Source of the DNA: DASSUW01 sp963792385
GTDB taxonomy: Bacteria > Actinomycetota > Thermoleophilia > Solirubrobacterales > Solirubrobacteraceae
NCBI GenBank assembly: GCA_963792385.1
Contig: CAWBVZ010000007.1
Location: forward strand, 992,001-1,056,000
DNA length: 64,000 bases
Reading direction: 5' to 3'
The position numbers were made by a program, and so were the translations under genes. The first letter of the stretch is position 1, and every line of letters begins with the position of its first letter. A model generated the notes under the pieces. The model saw only the letters and a list, made by a program, of their open reading frames with translations. It was not told where the DNA came from and made no database searches. Below are positions 54,314 to 62,700 of the stretch, in pieces.

Positions 54314-57300
54314 ATGACGCAGCGGCCCCAGCGCGGTCCGCCTCTGGTCGAGCGCCGGCAACAGCTGGAGCGGCTCGACTCGGCGCTCGAACGCGCCGCA
54401 GCTGGAGAACCTTCCGTGACGATCGTCGCCGGCGAAGCGGGGATCGGGAAGACGCGGCTTGTGCACGCGCTCGAGGACGTCGCCCGCGAGCGGGGCTTCA
54501 CCGTGCTCCGGGGCGACTGCCTTCGCCTCGGCGACGGCGAGCTGCCGTTCGCGGCGCTTGCGGCTGCTCTTCGCGAGGTGCCCGACGACGTGGTCGACCG
54601 GCTGCCGCACGCGGCGAGGCTGGAGCTCGGCGGCGCGTTTCCACACCTGTCGCGCGGCGACGACGTGCGCGCCAGCCGACCGGAGTCCGACCGGCACGCG
54701 CAACGGCGCCTGTTCGACTCGCTGTTGTGCCTGCTGAGCGAGCTGGGCAAGACGGCTCCGCTCCTCCTCGTGATCGAGGACTTCCAGTGGGTCGACCGAT
54801 CGACCCGCGATTTCACGGGCTTCCTGGCCCGCGGTGGCCGCCACGAGCCGCTGGCCGCCGTGATCACGTACCGGGAGCACGACGACGCCCCGGCCGAGAC
54901 GGTCGAGATGCTCGACGACCTGGGCCGGCTCGAGCACGTCGAGCGGATCGACCTGCCGGCGCTCTCGCGCGCGGGCGTGGATGAGCTTGCCCGCGGCGTG
55001 CTCAGCGCGCGTGCGCCCGCGACGCTCGTGGATCAGCTGCACCGGCGCTCGCGCGGCAACCCGTTCTTCGCCGAGGAGCTGCTGGCGGCGTACGTCGACG
55101 GGCGCGACACCAGGCTTCCGGCCGGCGTGGTCAGCACGGTGCTCCAGCGGCTCCGGCGCGTCTCTCCTCCTGCCCGGCAGCTGCTGCGATGCGCCGCGGC
55201 GTCGCGGCGCCCCGTGACGTGGGAGTTCCTGACGGCTACCTGCGGGCTGGCGGAGATCGACCTCAACCAGGCGCTGCGCGAGGCACTCGACCAGCACCTC
55301 CTGATCGAGCAGGGAGCGGAGCCGCCGACCTACGCGTTCCGGCACGAGCTGACGCGCGAGGCCGTCTACGAGGCGCTTCACGAAGGAGAGCGCCGGGCCT
55401 TCCACGCCGGCATCGCGGAGTACCTGGCGAGCGTGGGTGCGAGCGCGCACGCCGAGTTGGCGTTCCACTGGGACTCGGCCGGCCGGCGGCCGGAAGCGCT
55501 GCTTGCCTCGCTCCAGGCGGGCTTCGAGGCCGAGCGCTCGCGGTCGTACGCCGCGGCCGCGCACGACTTCCGGAGGGCGGCGCAGCTGTGGGCGCTGGGA
55601 CCGCCCCCGCCCAGGGTGCCGCTCGACCGCCTCGAGCTTGCCGCCCACCTGGCCGACGCTCTCAAGCACGCCGGCGACTACGGCGGGGCGATCGAGGTGT
55701 GCGAGCAGGCGCTGGGCTCGATCGACGCGACGGTCGACCCCGGCGCGGCGGCGGCATTCTACGAACGCCTTGGGGGGCTGCATTCCTCACACAGCGACGT
55801 CGCGCTCGAATACTTCCGGCGGGCGTCGCGGCTGATGCCCGAGTCCGATCGCGTGAACCGGGCGCGCCTGATGGCGGAGGAGGCGGATGCGCTTCTCGGC
55901 CTCGACCGCTGGGTCGAGGCGGCGGCTCGCTCGGAGGAGGCGCTCGGCCTCGCGGTCGAGGTCGGAGCGAGCGGTGAGGCGCTCGTCGCGCGAACCGTGT
56001 TCGGCCTCGCGCTCGCGTCCGGCGGCCGCTGGAAAGAGGGCGAGGACTGCCTGCGCGCGGCGCTCGACATGCCGATCGACGAGGCGCGGCCTGACGAGCT
56101 GCTCCGCGCGTATCTCTATCTCGCGGAGCTCCGCCGCCTGCGGGGCCATTTCGACGGCGCGCTGGCGACCATGGACGAGGGATCGAGGCTGGCCGTCGAG
56201 CTCGGCCTGCAGGGCGCGTTCGGCTGGTACATGGACGTCAATGCGGCTGGCGATCTGTTCCACCTCGGTCGCTGGGAGGAGGCCGATGCGCGCCTGCACG
56301 AGGTCCGCGGCAGGTCGCTCGAGAGCTGGACCGAGATCCTGCTGCGACAGGTCTCCGGCCAGCTGGCACTGGCGCAGGACCGGATCGACGATGCGGAGAC
56401 CGAGCTGGCGCTCGCTCGGAGCTGTTGCCAGGACGCGCAGCCGGAGTGCTCGCCGCCCGTTTACGCGACGCTAGCCGAGCTCGCGCTGTGGCGGGGCGAT
56501 CCGGACGCCGCACGCCTGCACATCGCAGACGGCCTCGTGGCGATGGACGGCACCGCCGAGCTCCTGTACACGCCCGCGCTGCACGCCGTCGGCGCTCGGG
56601 TGGAAGCTGACGCGGTGGCGTCCGCGATGGACGATCGCCGGCCGGACGTGGCCCACCGCGGCCATGCAGCCGCAGCCGCGCTCGCCGACGACCTCGCCGA
56701 GCGGCTGCGTGAGCACGCCGGAGAGAATCCCCCGCCGATGGCGGTCGCCCACCTGGCGAGCTGCCGTGCCGAGGTCCTGCGCGCCGCCGGCGAGATGTCG
56801 CGCATCAAGGCGGGCCGGCGCGCCGAGGACTGGGGGTGCGCTGCCGAGGCGTGGGCCGAAGCTCAAGAACGATGGTTAGAGGTCGCGTCACCGTATCCGG
56901 CGGCGTACGCGTGCTGGCGACGGGCAGAGGCCATGCTGCTGGCCCGCGGCCGCTCCGCCGAGGCGGCCGGGCTGGTGCGCACGGCGCACGCCGACGCCGA
57001 CCGAATCGGCGCCGCGCTGCTGCGATCGGCGATCGATGCCTTCGCGGCGCGCGTTCGCGTCGATCCGACTCCCGCGGCGGCGCCTGCGCCGCGGCGCGAG
57101 TCGCCGCTCGGGCTGACCCCGCGGGAGGAGCAGATCCTGGAGCTGCTCACGCACGGCCGCAAGAACCGCGAGATCGCCGACGAGCTCGTCATCAGCCCGA
57201 GAACGGTCGAGGTCCACGTGGCGCGCGTGCTGGAGAAGCTGAACGCTCACACGCGCACCGAGGCGGTGGCGGCCGCCCACCGCCTCGGGATCGTCGGCGA

Positions 57301-57325
57301 GCGCCCGGTGGGCGCTCGCCCGTGA
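54314..57325 (+). CDS. Large ATP-binding LuxR-family transcriptional regulator (AAA-TPR-HTH)
   Basis: A ~1003-residue regulator of the LAL type. The N-terminal AAA/STAND ATPase has Walker A VAGEAGIGKTRLV (about residues 35-45) and Walker B LLLVIEDFQWVD (about 155-165). A long helical TPR-like region spans about 330-890, and the C-terminal LuxR helix-turn-helix (about 930-995) reads LTPREEQILELLTHGRKNRE and SPRTVEVHVARVLEKL. These proteins activate transcription after ligand-dependent ATP binding. The ATG at 54314 is favoured over the GTG at 54284 as it begins just before the conserved LVERRQQLERLDSAL segment. No obvious target is adjacent. Confidence 0.92.
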   Translation: MTQRPQRGPPLVERRQQLERLDSALERAAAGEPSVTIVAGEAGIGKTRLVHALEDVARERGFTVLRGDCLRLGDGELPFAALAAALREVPDDVVDRLPHAARLELGGAFPHLSRGDDVRASRPESDRHAQRRLFDSLLCLLSELGKTAPLLLVIEDFQWVDRSTRDFTGFLARGGRHEPLAAVITYREHDDAPAETVEMLDDLGRLEHVERIDLPALSRAGVDELARGVLSARAPATLVDQLHRRSRGNPFFAEELLAAYVDGRDTRLPAGVVSTVLQRLRRVSPPARQLLRCAAASRRPVTWEFLTATCGLAEIDLNQALREALDQHLLIEQGAEPPTYAFRHELTREAVYEALHEGERRAFHAGIAEYLASVGASAHAELAFHWDSAGRRPEALLASLQAGFEAERSRSYAAAAHDFRRAAQLWALGPPPPRVPLDRLELAAHLADALKHAGDYGGAIEVCEQALGSIDATVDPGAAAAFYERLGGLHSSHSDVALEYFRRASRLMPESDRVNRARLMAEEADALLGLDRWVEAAARSEEALGLAVEVGASGEALVARTVFGLALASGGRWKEGEDCLRAALDMPIDEARPDELLRAYLYLAELRRLRGHFDGALATMDEGSRLAVELGLQGAFGWYMDVNAAGDLFHLGRWEEADARLHEVRGRSLESWTEILLRQVSGQLALAQDRIDDAETELALARSCCQDAQPECSPPVYATLAELALWRGDPDAARLHIADGLVAMDGTAELLYTPALHAVGARVEADAVASAMDDRRPDVAHRGHAAAAALADDLAERLREHAGENPPPMAVAHLASCRAEVLRAAGEMSRIKAGRRAEDWGCAAEAWAEAQERWLEVASPYPAAYACWRRAEAMLLARGRSAEAAGLVRTAHADADRIGAALLRSAIDAFAARVRVDPTPAAAPAPRRESPLGLTPREEQILELLTHGRKNREIADELVISPRTVEVHVARVLEKLNAHTRTEAVAAAHRLGIVGERPVGARP

Positions 57326-57332
57326 GCCAGGC

Positions 57333-59102
57333 TCAGAGCTTCGTCAGCACGTCCTCCACATAGCGTCCGAGCGCCTCCCACGTGACCACCCGGTCTTGGT
57401 CACCCTGGACGGGAACCACGAACGACGGGCCCTTCCGCTGCGGTCCCACGTGGTTGGCCGGGTTCTCGTTCGAGCCCTGGTCAGCCGCCGAGCCCGAATT
57501 GATCTGCACGTCGGCACCCTCGATGGTGATGGTGATGCTTGCCATGTCTCGCCTCTTGGCTTGTGATTTCGCACCGGCGGGCGCCGGCGCCGTGTCGAAC
57601 ACCCGTTCCACGAGCTCCCGCAGGTCTGGCCGTGGCCCGATCCGCTGGTTCGTCGGCAGGTTTTGCTCGGCCTGCTGGTCATGGCCGTCGGCCTCTCTGA
57701 GCAGCTCACGCGCCTCGATCGAGGTCAGCAGCGGCCGACCGGAGGCGCGCAGCATGCCCTGCACGCACGCGAGTGCCCCAGCGACCATCGGGGCTGCGCT
57801 GGACGTTCCGGAGAACCGATCCGTGTACCAGCCGTTTGGGTCTCGTCCACCACGAAGCGCGTCCGGCCCGCCCCCGTAGCCCCCGGTCGTCGTGACCTCG
57901 AGGCCCCAGCCCTGCACGTCGACGCGGCTGCCCCAGTTCGACCAGGCCAGCCGTGAGCGGTCCGCGGCGTCGCCGCGATCGTGCGTCCCTGGCGGTGGTG
58001 CGCCCGCGCCAACGAAGATCGAGCCCGAGTCGCGTCCGCCGCGCCGCAGCGGATTGCGCCAGTCCGCACCGAACGACGCTATTGGCCGCTGATACACGAC
58101 GCTGTCGAGATTCTCCGAGCCGTTCCCTGCAGGCTGCACCACGATGATCCCGCGGCTCACCGCGTACTGGATCGCAGCGAGCTCGAGCGGCCACCACTCG
58201 CCCGGGATGTAGCCGGCCTGCGGGTCGGGGCCATCGAGCGGGGCGTTCGGCCCCTCCACCATCTCCTCGATCAAGATGATGTCGCCGGGCGACAGGCGGT
58301 CGGCCGCGCTGCGGATCGCCGCCGCCGAGTCGTAGTCCTCCTGACCGGTGATGGCGCCCGCCTTGAGATCCGCCGCCGGGCAGATCCCCATGACGCCGGA
58401 TCCGTTGTGCGCAGCAGCCAGAATGCCCGCTACGGCTGTCCCGTGGTTGCGCGCCTCGACGTCCGAGGACGCGATGCCGCCGATGAGATCGTCGGCGGCG
58501 AAGTCGAGGTCCTCGTGACCGGGGAACCAGCCCCTCTCGAGGTCGACAACGGCCACACCCTCGCCGCGGCCACCTGGCCGGGTCCAGGCGTACTGAGCAT
58601 CGATCCCGCCAGCGTCGGCCGCGCCGAGGTAGACCTGGCGGTCGGAGAAGTCAGGGGTCGGCCCGAGCGGCTCGTCGACCGGGAGCGGCCCGACGCTGAT
58701 GACGGACGACGGGAGGACGGGGAGCACGGACGGCGGTCGGATGTACGCGGCCGCCACGGCACCGTATGACCTGAGCTGGGCGTTCAGCCCCACCGCATCA
58801 TCCGGTAGCGACCCGCCGTCGGCGGGCAGCACCCGGTAGAACGCGGAGAGGTCCGGTGCCGGCGGCGCGCCGCCAACGCTGGTGCCGGCGCGCTCGCGCA
58901 AGCGGTCGCGTCCGCCGAAGATAGGTCTCAGCACGACGTTCGCGGCCTTGAGGTCACGATTGAGAGCCGCGGCGTTCGCTCCCACTCGAACGCAGCCGTC
59001 GGAGCCGACCTCGAACCTCTGCCCCGGGGCCGCGCAGAGGATGACCTCCGCGGGACTTAGTGGGCCGGTCCCGGGAATCCGAGACCTCCGGTAGCGCATC
59101 AT
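57333..59102 (-). CDS. S8 (subtilisin-like) serine protease, no signal peptide
   Basis: A 589-residue subtilase with an intact catalytic triad: D187 in GVAVVDLERGW, H220 in NHGTAVAGIL, S434 in FSGTSSAAPMVAG, and oxyanion N327 in QPAGNGSE. The first ~150 residues are an N-terminal domain, possibly a propeptide (NAAALNRDLKAANVVLRPIF). No signal peptide is present, so a cytoplasmic or unconventional role is likely. The last ~70 residues (from M519 at 57545) form a separate beta-like module beginning MASITITIEGADVQINSG, preceded by a GAGG ribosome-site-like sequence. This could allow internal initiation of a 70-residue product. Upstream (59103-59345) no gene is supported. Confidence 0.88.
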   Translation of the reverse strand: MMRYRRSRIPGTGPLSPAEVILCAAPGQRFEVGSDGCVRVGANAAALNRDLKAANVVLRPIFGGRDRLRERAGTSVGGAPPAPDLSAFYRVLPADGGSLPDDAVGLNAQLRSYGAVAAAYIRPPSVLPVLPSSVISVGPLPVDEPLGPTPDFSDRQVYLGAADAGGIDAQYAWTRPGGRGEGVAVVDLERGWFPGHEDLDFAADDLIGGIASSDVEARNHGTAVAGILAAAHNGSGVMGICPAADLKAGAITGQEDYDSAAAIRSAADRLSPGDIILIEEMVEGPNAPLDGPDPQAGYIPGEWWPLELAAIQYAVSRGIIVVQPAGNGSENLDSVVYQRPIASFGADWRNPLRRGGRDSGSIFVGAGAPPPGTHDRGDAADRSRLAWSNWGSRVDVQGWGLEVTTTGGYGGGPDALRGGRDPNGWYTDRFSGTSSAAPMVAGALACVQGMLRASGRPLLTSIEARELLREADGHDQQAEQNLPTNQRIGPRPDLRELVERVFDTAPAPAGAKSQAKRRDMASITITIEGADVQINSGSAADQGSNENPANHVGPQRKGPSFVVPVQGDQDRVVTWEALGRYVEDVLTKL

Positions 59103-59345
59103 GGCCGCTCCTTTCGCGCAGGTACATAGCCCTGCATGTCAAACCTACGTCGGCGCGTGTTCACCGGTCAAGACCTCTGGCCAGGTCGCGAGACGCACTC
59201 AGCCGCGACCGCCTCGCGATCCGCAGCGGGCATGACGACGACGTACGCATCGCGGGCGCCGGGGGGGCGGCGGCCGCCTCGCGCCACGCGACCGTGAGGT
59301 CATGGACATCCGCGTTCGCGGGTGGGTATCGGGTTGATAGAAGTG

Positions 59346-59915
59346 TCACTGTGAAACGACCTCCGCGAACTCGGTGTCCTCGCGCATACGGGTGAACGCG
59401 CGCTCTCGGGTCGGTCCGATCGAGCCGACCGGCATGTCGAGGAGCTCCGAGATCTCGTCGTAGCTCGCGCCGGGGCGGTCCAGCAGGGTGCCGACCAGCT
59501 TCCGCTGACGGCCGCGAAGCCGGCGCGCCGCGGCCCGGATCGCGCGGTCGCGCTCGCGCTCGATCACCAGCACCTCGGCCGTCGCCCAATCGCATCCGTC
59601 GAGGACTCTGGACGCGTCGGTCAACAGTTCGCGAACGCCACGCTGCAGCAGCCGCAGCGCCTCACGGCGAGCGGTGACGACGAGCCAGCCGCCCAGCGCG
59701 CCCGGGTCGTCGAGCCGCCCGATGTGGGCGAATGCACGCAGCCATGTCGTCTGCAGCACATCGTCCACGTCGCTGCGGCCCAGCCGGTAGCTCCTGAGCA
59801 CGCCACGAAGCATCGGCTCGAAGCGCGACACAAGTTCGTTCCACGCCCGCTCGTCGCCGCCGGCGGCGGACTGCGCCAGCTCGGCGACGGCGGGGGTGTG
59901 GCCAACGGTGGCCAC
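59346..59915 (-). CDS. ECF-type RNA polymerase sigma factor
   Basis: A 189-residue sigma-70 family protein of the extracytoplasmic-function kind. Region 2 reads DERAWNELVSRFEPMLRGVL and SDVDDVLQTTWLRAF; region 4 is LDRPGASYDEISELLDMPVG followed by SIGPTRERAFTRM. I chose the GTG at 59915 because it follows the stop of a 57-residue gene by one base, with GGGAG upstream, indicating coupled translation. No classical anti-sigma factor is visible; the small upstream protein is the nearest candidate for a partner. The motif AACCTACG (plus-strand reading) occurs upstream of both this unit and the subtilase, possibly marking shared control. Confidence 0.9.
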   Translation of the reverse strand: MATVGHTPAVAELAQSAAGGDERAWNELVSRFEPMLRGVLRSYRLGRSDVDDVLQTTWLRAFAHIGRLDDPGALGGWLVVTARREALRLLQRGVRELLTDASRVLDGCDWATAEVLVIERERDRAIRAAARRLRGRQRKLVGTLLDRPGASYDEISELLDMPVGSIGPTRERAFTRMREDTEFAEVVSQ

Positions 59916-59916
59916 G

Positions 59917-60090
59917 TCAGGCTCCCGGCTGCCCGGCGGTGCGGGACTCGGGCCGGAGCAGCAGGCTCGCGCGGACGCGGTCGCGCTGCTGCCGGTGCGC
60001 CGCTCCGGCGCGGGCACGCCGCCGCTCGGCGTCACGCAGGCGATCGTTCACCATGACGAGGCCGAGCTGCGGGTTAATAAGAGTGAACAC
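59917..60090 (-). CDS. 57-residue Arg-rich small protein coupled to the ECF sigma gene
   Basis: GTG at 60090, with GGAGG six bases upstream, opens a 57-codon frame: a hydrophobic start FTLINPQLGLVMVNDRLRDA followed by a strongly basic helix (ERRRARAGAAHRQQRDRVRA). Its TGA is one base from the sigma factor GTG. It resembles short actinobacterial proteins with a membrane-associating N-terminus and basic tail, but I assign no family. A role as sigma modulator or simply as a coupling leader is inferred from position. Confidence 0.6.
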   Translation of the reverse strand: MFTLINPQLGLVMVNDRLRDAERRRARAGAAHRQQRDRVRASLLLRPESRTAGQPGA

Positions 60091-60164
60091 GACTGCCTCC
60101 AATGTGGGGAAGTGGAATGACAGTTCGAACCTACGGTCACCCCCATCGCGGCACATCGGTGGCA

Positions 60165-60195
60165 CTACGTATTCGGTGACGTCGCCCCTACGTAT
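60165..60195. repeat. Paired CTACGTAT direct repeats upstream of sigma and DUF2235 genes
   Basis: CTACGTAT occurs at 60165-60172 and 60188-60195, 23 bp apart, each containing the palindrome TACGTA. They lie in the divergent region between the small protein/ECF sigma unit (minus) and the DUF2235 gene (plus). A related AACCTACG lies at about 60128-60135. These may be regulator-binding sites, but evidence is limited to the repeat itself. Confidence 0.4.
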
Positions 60196-60328
60196 CTTTC
60201 CGCGGCCGTCACGGACGCGCGGAAGCACGCGGCGGACACGCGATCTAAGAGGCGCGCCCACCGCGTCGTGATACGCCGCTACGCTCCGGCTGTCACGATC
60301 GGCTCCCGCCGGCGACCTGAGGAGAGCA

Positions 60329-61381
60329 ATGAGGCGATTGGCCGTCTTCTGCGACGGGACCTGGAACCAGCCCGATCACCTGGACCGCGGAGTTCCCGCG
60401 CCCACGAACGTGTCCAAGCTCGCCGACGCGCTCGCGCCCAAGGACAACCAAGGCAACGACCAGATCCACCACTACGAGGCCGGCGTCGGCACGCGGCGCT
60501 GGGAGCGGCTCCGCGGCGGCGGGTTCGGCGTCGGTTTATCCCGGAACGTGCAGGAGTGCTACCGCTTCCTGGTGGAGAACTACGAGCCGGGGGACGAGCT
60601 GTACTTCTTCGGCTTCAGCCGCGGCGCATTCACCGCGCGCAGCACCGTCGGGCTCGTGCGCAACAGCGGCATCCTGCGCCGCGACAACCACGACCGGATC
60701 AAGGACGCGTACAGCCTCTACCGCCAGCGCGACCCGAACAGCAAGCCCAAGGGCGCCCTCGCCGAGCGGTTCCGCCGCGAGCACTCGCACCCCGACGTCG
60801 ACATCCACTTCATCGGCGTCTGGGACACCGTCGGCGCGCTCGGGATCCCGATCGACGGCTTCCGCCCGCCGTGGCTGATGAAGCGCTGGAGCTTCCACGA
60901 CACCGACCTCAGCAGCCACGTGCGCAACGCGTTCCACGCGATCGCGATCGACGAGCGGCGTGCCGCCTTCGCGCCGACGCTGTGGACGCAGCAGGCGCAC
61001 AGCGAGAACCAGCAGCTCGAGCAGGTGTGGTTCGCCGGCGTCCACTGCGACGTCGGCGGCGGCTACCGCGACCCCCAGCTGTCCGCGATCGCGATGCTGT
61101 GGATGGTCGAGAAGGCCCAGGCTTGCGAGCTCGCGTTCGCCGGGCTGCAGGCGGCACCGGACGCCCGCGGGCCGATGCGCGACTCGCTCAGCACCTTCTA
61201 CAAGTTGCTCGGGGCGCGCGACCGCGGGCTCGCCGGCAAGGACGGCGCCGCGGTGGACGGCGGCGCGCTCGCCTCGAGCGCGCGGCGCCGTCACCGCGAG
61301 GAACCCACCTACCGCCCTCCGGGCCTCCCCGAGTGGCTCGACGCCGACCGGCCGGTCACCCAGGTGCAGGACGGCGCATAA
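60329..61381 (+). CDS. DUF2235 domain alpha/beta hydrolase
   Basis: A 350-residue protein filled by a DUF2235 domain, the fold also found in Tle1-type phospholipase effectors. The N-terminal motif LAVFCDGTWNQPD, the nucleophile elbow FFGFSRGAFTAR (S97), VWDTVGALG with a likely catalytic Asp, and AGVHCDVGGGY with the catalytic His are all visible. No signal peptide or secretion-linked domain is present. A lipase or esterase activity is likely from the family; target lipid unknown. A GAGGAG-type site precedes the ATG. Its 3' end overlaps the opposite-strand deacetylase gene by 26 bp. Confidence 0.9.
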   Translation: MRRLAVFCDGTWNQPDHLDRGVPAPTNVSKLADALAPKDNQGNDQIHHYEAGVGTRRWERLRGGGFGVGLSRNVQECYRFLVENYEPGDELYFFGFSRGAFTARSTVGLVRNSGILRRDNHDRIKDAYSLYRQRDPNSKPKGALAERFRREHSHPDVDIHFIGVWDTVGALGIPIDGFRPPWLMKRWSFHDTDLSSHVRNAFHAIAIDERRAAFAPTLWTQQAHSENQQLEQVWFAGVHCDVGGGYRDPQLSAIAMLWMVEKAQACELAFAGLQAAPDARGPMRDSLSTFYKLLGARDRGLAGKDGAAVDGGALASSARRRHREEPTYRPPGLPEWLDADRPVTQVQDGA

Positions 61382-62288
61382 GCGCGCGCAGCTCTCCCTC
61401 GCTGACATCGCCGGTGATCTCGATGCGACCGGCCGGCCCAGCCGTGCCCGCGCCCGGCAGCGCGAAGCCGCTGCGGTCCTGGGTGAAGACGACGTCGAAG
61501 CTGTCGAGCAGCCGGGCCAGCAGCTCGCGCGGGATGTGCGGATCGTTGGTGCCGGCCTGGCCGTAGTTGCCGTACGGAGGCGCGAACGCGAGCGGCTGGT
61601 AGCCCCGCACATGGTGGGCGACCTGCTCCTCCCCGTACGTGACGTCCGAGAACACCCGCTCGCGCCAGCCGCCCAGCACCTCCTCGGCTCCCCGGTAGGC
61701 GTAGAACGCGCCGACGTCACCCGGCGCCGGCCCATATCGGATTCGCCGATGACCGGTGCCCGATTGGACCTGCACCTCCCAGCGGCCGCTGCGCTGCATC
61801 GTGTTGAGCTCGGCCCAGGTCAGGTACTCCGGATCCTGCTCCTCCACCCGTCCGACGTCGACGAACACCGTGGCGTTGAAGCCCAGCTCGCGCAGGGTCC
61901 CGTCGCTTCCGGTCCATGAGTCGAGACGCCCACCGTCGAACGTCAGCAGCAGCGGCCGTGGTGGCAGGCTGACCGTCTCTCGGCGCAGGAACCGGACGAA
62001 CTCGTCGAGCGTGATCGTCTCGTAGCCCGCGGTGTCGAGCAGCGTCATCTGGCGCGCGAAGTCGCGCGGCGACACGCCGTCATAGAGGAGCACCGGGACG
62101 ACCGCGCGACCCACCGGCGCGGGCGCCCAGAGCGCTCGATCGCGGCCGCTGAGGACCACGCGCGGGGCGGGCGCCGGAGTGCGCGCGGCGGGCGTTTCGC
62201 TCGCGCGCTCCTGCGACTGGCCGCACGCTGCCAGCGCCGCGCAGCAGCAGGTAACGCCGAGATACCAACGGGAGCTCGTCCCGCCCAT
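61356..62288 (-). CDS. Polysaccharide deacetylase-family lipoprotein
   Basis: A ~310-residue exported protein. The N-terminus from ATG 62288 is a lipoprotein signal with lipobox LAAC (CCCAALAACGQSQ). The catalytic-like domain (about 60-300) has polysaccharide-deacetylase features: VPVLLYDGVSP where family members have a His-rich YH, LLLTFDGG (TFDDG motif), GFNATVFV, and LAFAPPYGNYGQ (RPPYG equivalent). The first metal His is replaced (YDG for YHR/YHH) and TFDDG reads TFDGG, so the usual Asp-His-His metal site is incomplete and the protein may be inactive or altered. Convergent with the DUF2235 gene. Confidence 0.82.
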   Translation of the reverse strand: MGGTSSRWYLGVTCCCAALAACGQSQERASETPAARTPAPAPRVVLSGRDRALWAPAPVGRAVVPVLLYDGVSPRDFARQMTLLDTAGYETITLDEFVRFLRRETVSLPPRPLLLTFDGGRLDSWTGSDGTLRELGFNATVFVDVGRVEEQDPEYLTWAELNTMQRSGRWEVQVQSGTGHRRIRYGPAPGDVGAFYAYRGAEEVLGGWRERVFSDVTYGEEQVAHHVRGYQPLAFAPPYGNYGQAGTNDPHIPRELLARLLDSFDVVFTQDRSGFALPGAGTAGPAGRIEITGDVSEGELRALMRRPAPG

Positions 62289-62368
62289 CTTGGAGAACGC
62301 TATCGGCGGTGCGATCACGGCGTGGCGGGTATCCCGGTGCCAACTGGCACTCGAGAGGGGACGTCGAC

Positions 62369-62683
62369 ATGGGAACGGCAGGCGCGAAGCGCTACGCAGG
62401 CGCGGCGGTGGCGCGGGCATCGGTGGCGCGAGCAGTGATCCTGGCCACCACCGCGGTAGCGGCGGTGCTGCTGCTCGGGATCGCGCTGGTGGTGCTGGAG
62501 GCCAATCCGGCCAACGACCTCGTCCAGTTCGTGCGCGATGCCGCCAGGTTCCTGGCCGGGCCGTTCGACGACCTCTTTAACCTCCAGCGCCACAAGGTCG
62601 AGATCGCCGTCAACTGGGGCATCGCAGCGGTCGTGTGGTACGCCGCCGGGCGCCTGATCGCCCGGGTGCTATTGCGTCGCTGA
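62369..62683 (+). CDS. Small membrane protein with two predicted helices
   Basis: A 104-residue protein with membrane helices at about residues 20-44 (AVILATTAVAAVLLLGIALV) and 80-97 (VNWGIAAVVWYAAGRLIARV). They are joined by a soluble loop containing ANPANDLVQFVRDAARFLAG and DDLFNLQRHKVE. The composition is common for actinobacterial envelope proteins of unknown function. GAGGGG precedes the ATG at 62369. It lies 17 bases upstream of the GAF histidine kinase and may be co-transcribed with it. Confidence 0.78.
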   Translation: MGTAGAKRYAGAAVARASVARAVILATTAVAAVLLLGIALVVLEANPANDLVQFVRDAARFLAGPFDDLFNLQRHKVEIAVNWGIAAVVWYAAGRLIARVLLRR

Positions 62684-62700
62684 CGTGGGACACTGGCCCT

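Noticed and set aside
57333..61381. Type VI secretion or known defence system around the subtilase and DUF2235 genes
   Set aside because: No Vgr, Hcp, NLR, nuclease or other system-defining gene is present.
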